This document shows positions 23,870-24,876 of a stretch of DNA of 24,876 bases, one piece after another. Positions within the stretch are counted from its first letter, which is position 1. Each line of letters opens with the position of its first letter. Both the position numbers and the translations under genes were made by a program. This DNA comes from CAIXRL01 sp964619155 (GTDB taxonomy: Bacteria > Eisenbacteria > RBG-16-71-46), in assembly GCA_964619155.1 (NCBI GenBank), contig CAZUEM010000039.1:1-24876 (forward strand), given 5' to 3'. The notes under the pieces were generated by a model. That model ran no database searches, was not told the DNA's origin, and saw only the letters and a list, made by a program, of their open reading frames with translations.

Positions 23870-24876
23870 ATGGGACGCCTGCTCCTCTCCGCCGCCGCGG
23901 CCGCCGCGCTCGCGCTCGCGTGGCTGCTGAGGCCGCTCGCGCCCGTGGCCGCTCCGGAGTTCCGCGCGGCCGCGGACTACGGGGAGGCGGGCGAGCGCCT
24001 GTTCGCCCTGCTCGCGCGCGACACGCTCGCGCTGCACGAGGGCTGCGGCACGACCGCGCTGCTGACCGGCGCGCGCTCGCCGCGGGCGTTCGTTCTGCTG
24101 CACGGCATCACCAACTGCCCGCTCCAGTTCGCCGAGGTCGCCGAGTCGCTGCGCGCGGGCGGCGACCACGTGCTCGTGCCGCGAGTGGACCGCCACGGGC
24201 TCGCCGACCGCATGACCGGGGCGCTCGCGGGGCTGCGGGCCGAGGAGCTGGCCGCGCTCGTCAGCGAGTGCGCCGGCATCGCGGCCGGGCTCGGCGACAC
24301 CGTCGTCGTGGCCGGGCTCTCGACGAGCGGCGTGGCCGCGGCGTGGGCGGCGGCGAACCTGCCCGGCGTGCGCCGCGCCGTCGTGATCGCGCCCGCGTTC
24401 GCGCCGCCCTGGCGCCCGGCGTGGTTCGGCGCAGCCGCCGGCCGGCTCGGCGCGCGGCTGCCCAACCGGTTCGTGTGGTGGGACGCGGCGCGGAAGGCGG
24501 ACCTGCCCGGGCCGGACCAGTGCTACCCGCGCTTCGCCACCCGCGCCCTCGCCGAGGCGTACCGGCTGGGCGACGACGTGATGCGCACGCTCGCGCGCCG
24601 CGCGCCGGCCGCCCCCGAGGTCGTGCTGGTGACCACCGAGGGCGACCGGGCCGTGGACGAGGTCCGCGCCCATGCGTTCGCCTCCCGCTGCGCCGCGCGC
24701 GGCGCGCGGGTGCGCGAGTTCGTCTTCCCCGCCGCGGCGGGGGTCGTGCACGACATGATCGACCCGCGGCAGGTCGGGGCGCGCACGCGGGTGGTCTACC
24801 CGCCGCTGCTCGCGCTCCTGCGCGGCGGCTCGCCCGCCGCGGCCGCCGCGCCCGCCGCGGCCGCCGCGGCCGCCGC
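23870..24876 (+). CDS. Alpha/beta hydrolase, 3' end outside the window
   Basis: An open frame of 335 codons without a stop, running off the window edge. Residues 1-28 look like a signal peptide or membrane anchor (RLLLSAAAAAALALAWLL), so the enzyme is probably exported. The alpha/beta hydrolase elements are FVLLHGITNCPLQF (74-87, oxyanion region), HGLADRM, the nucleophile elbow GLSTSG with S151, TTEGDRAVDEV with D259, and VVHDMID with H294, a full Ser-Asp-His set in the right order. The elbow is GxSxS rather than GxSxG. The substrate is unknown; esterase or lipase-like activity is the general expectation. The visible C-terminus is an alanine/proline run. Divergent from kdsB with 89 nt between the starts. 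Confidence 0.82.
   Translation, partial: MGRLLLSAAAAAALALAWLLRPLAPVAAPEFRAAADYGEAGERLFALLARDTLALHEGCGTTALLTGARSPRAFVLLHGITNCPLQFAEVAESLRAGGDHVLVPRVDRHGLADRMTGALAGLRAEELAALVSECAGIAAGLGDTVVVAGLSTSGVAAAWAAANLPGVRRAVVIAPAFAPPWRPAWFGAAAGRLGARLPNRFVWWDAARKADLPGPDQCYPRFATRALAEAYRLGDDVMRTLARRAPAAPEVVLVTTEGDRAVDEVRAHAFASRCAARGARVREFVFPAAAGVVHDMIDPRQVGARTRVVYPPLLALLRGGSPAAAAAPAAAAAAA
24832..24876 (+). repeat. GCCGCGGCC-type simple repeat at the window edge
   Basis: The last 45 bases are near-perfect reiterations of GCC/GCG triplets, encoding Ala with occasional Pro at the C-terminus of the hydrolase. This may be a flexible tail or a region where the frame or assembly is unreliable. Confidence 0.6.

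Overview
The window is very GC-rich DNA (by eye about 70 %, heavy use of G/C third positions and of GTG/TTG starts) from a diderm, LPS-making bacterium: it holds a complete CMP-Kdo pathway and LPS-transport genes. The order lptC-lptB-rpoN-hpf-hprK-PTS recalls Deltaproteobacteria-type clusters. The accompanying complete Man-family PTS permease, the archaeal-type phosphoglucose/phosphomannose isomerase and the paired M16 peptidases suggest a less-studied high-GC phylum (for example Eisenbacteria-like or Gemmatimonadota-like). That placement is an inference and was not tested.

Layout, left to right. 108-1403 (-) is ahcY. 1502-2280 (+) is a VapBC-type toxin-antitoxin pair with a perfect 16-bp palindrome over its start codon. 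2369-2722 (+) is a small antibiotic-biosynthesis-monooxygenase-like protein, convergent with an NAD-dependent epimerase/dehydratase (2754-3743, -) across a hairpin that spans both stop codons. 3835-7570 (-) encodes two secreted M16 peptidase-family proteins, one with the HxxEH zinc motif and one without it but with a C-terminal LolA-like extension; a good sigma-70-type promoter lies upstream. 7703-7738 is a convincing intrinsic terminator after metK.

From 23818 down to 7703 (-) eighteen genes run in one direction: kdsB, pyrG, kdsA, kdsC, kdsD | lptC, lptB, rpoN, hpf, hprK, EIIA, EIIB, EIIC, EIID, ptsH, ptsI, PGI/PMI, metK. Eight junctions are 4-nt GTGA/ATGA overlaps. The only gap over 200 nt is 18674-18894, which carries a strong candidate promoter for the lptC block. 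The genes join Kdo synthesis, CTP supply (CTP is the co-substrate of KdsB), LPS export, sigma-54, ribosome hibernation, and a sugar PTS with its HPr kinase and the isomerase that feeds imported hexose-phosphate to fructose-6-phosphate. lptA and rapZ, often found in such clusters, are absent.

At the right edge a divergent alpha/beta hydrolase gene (23870 to the window end, +) is cut off by the edge. No rRNA, tRNA, CRISPR array, insertion sequence or phage gene was seen, and no gene-free stretch exceeds 300 bases.
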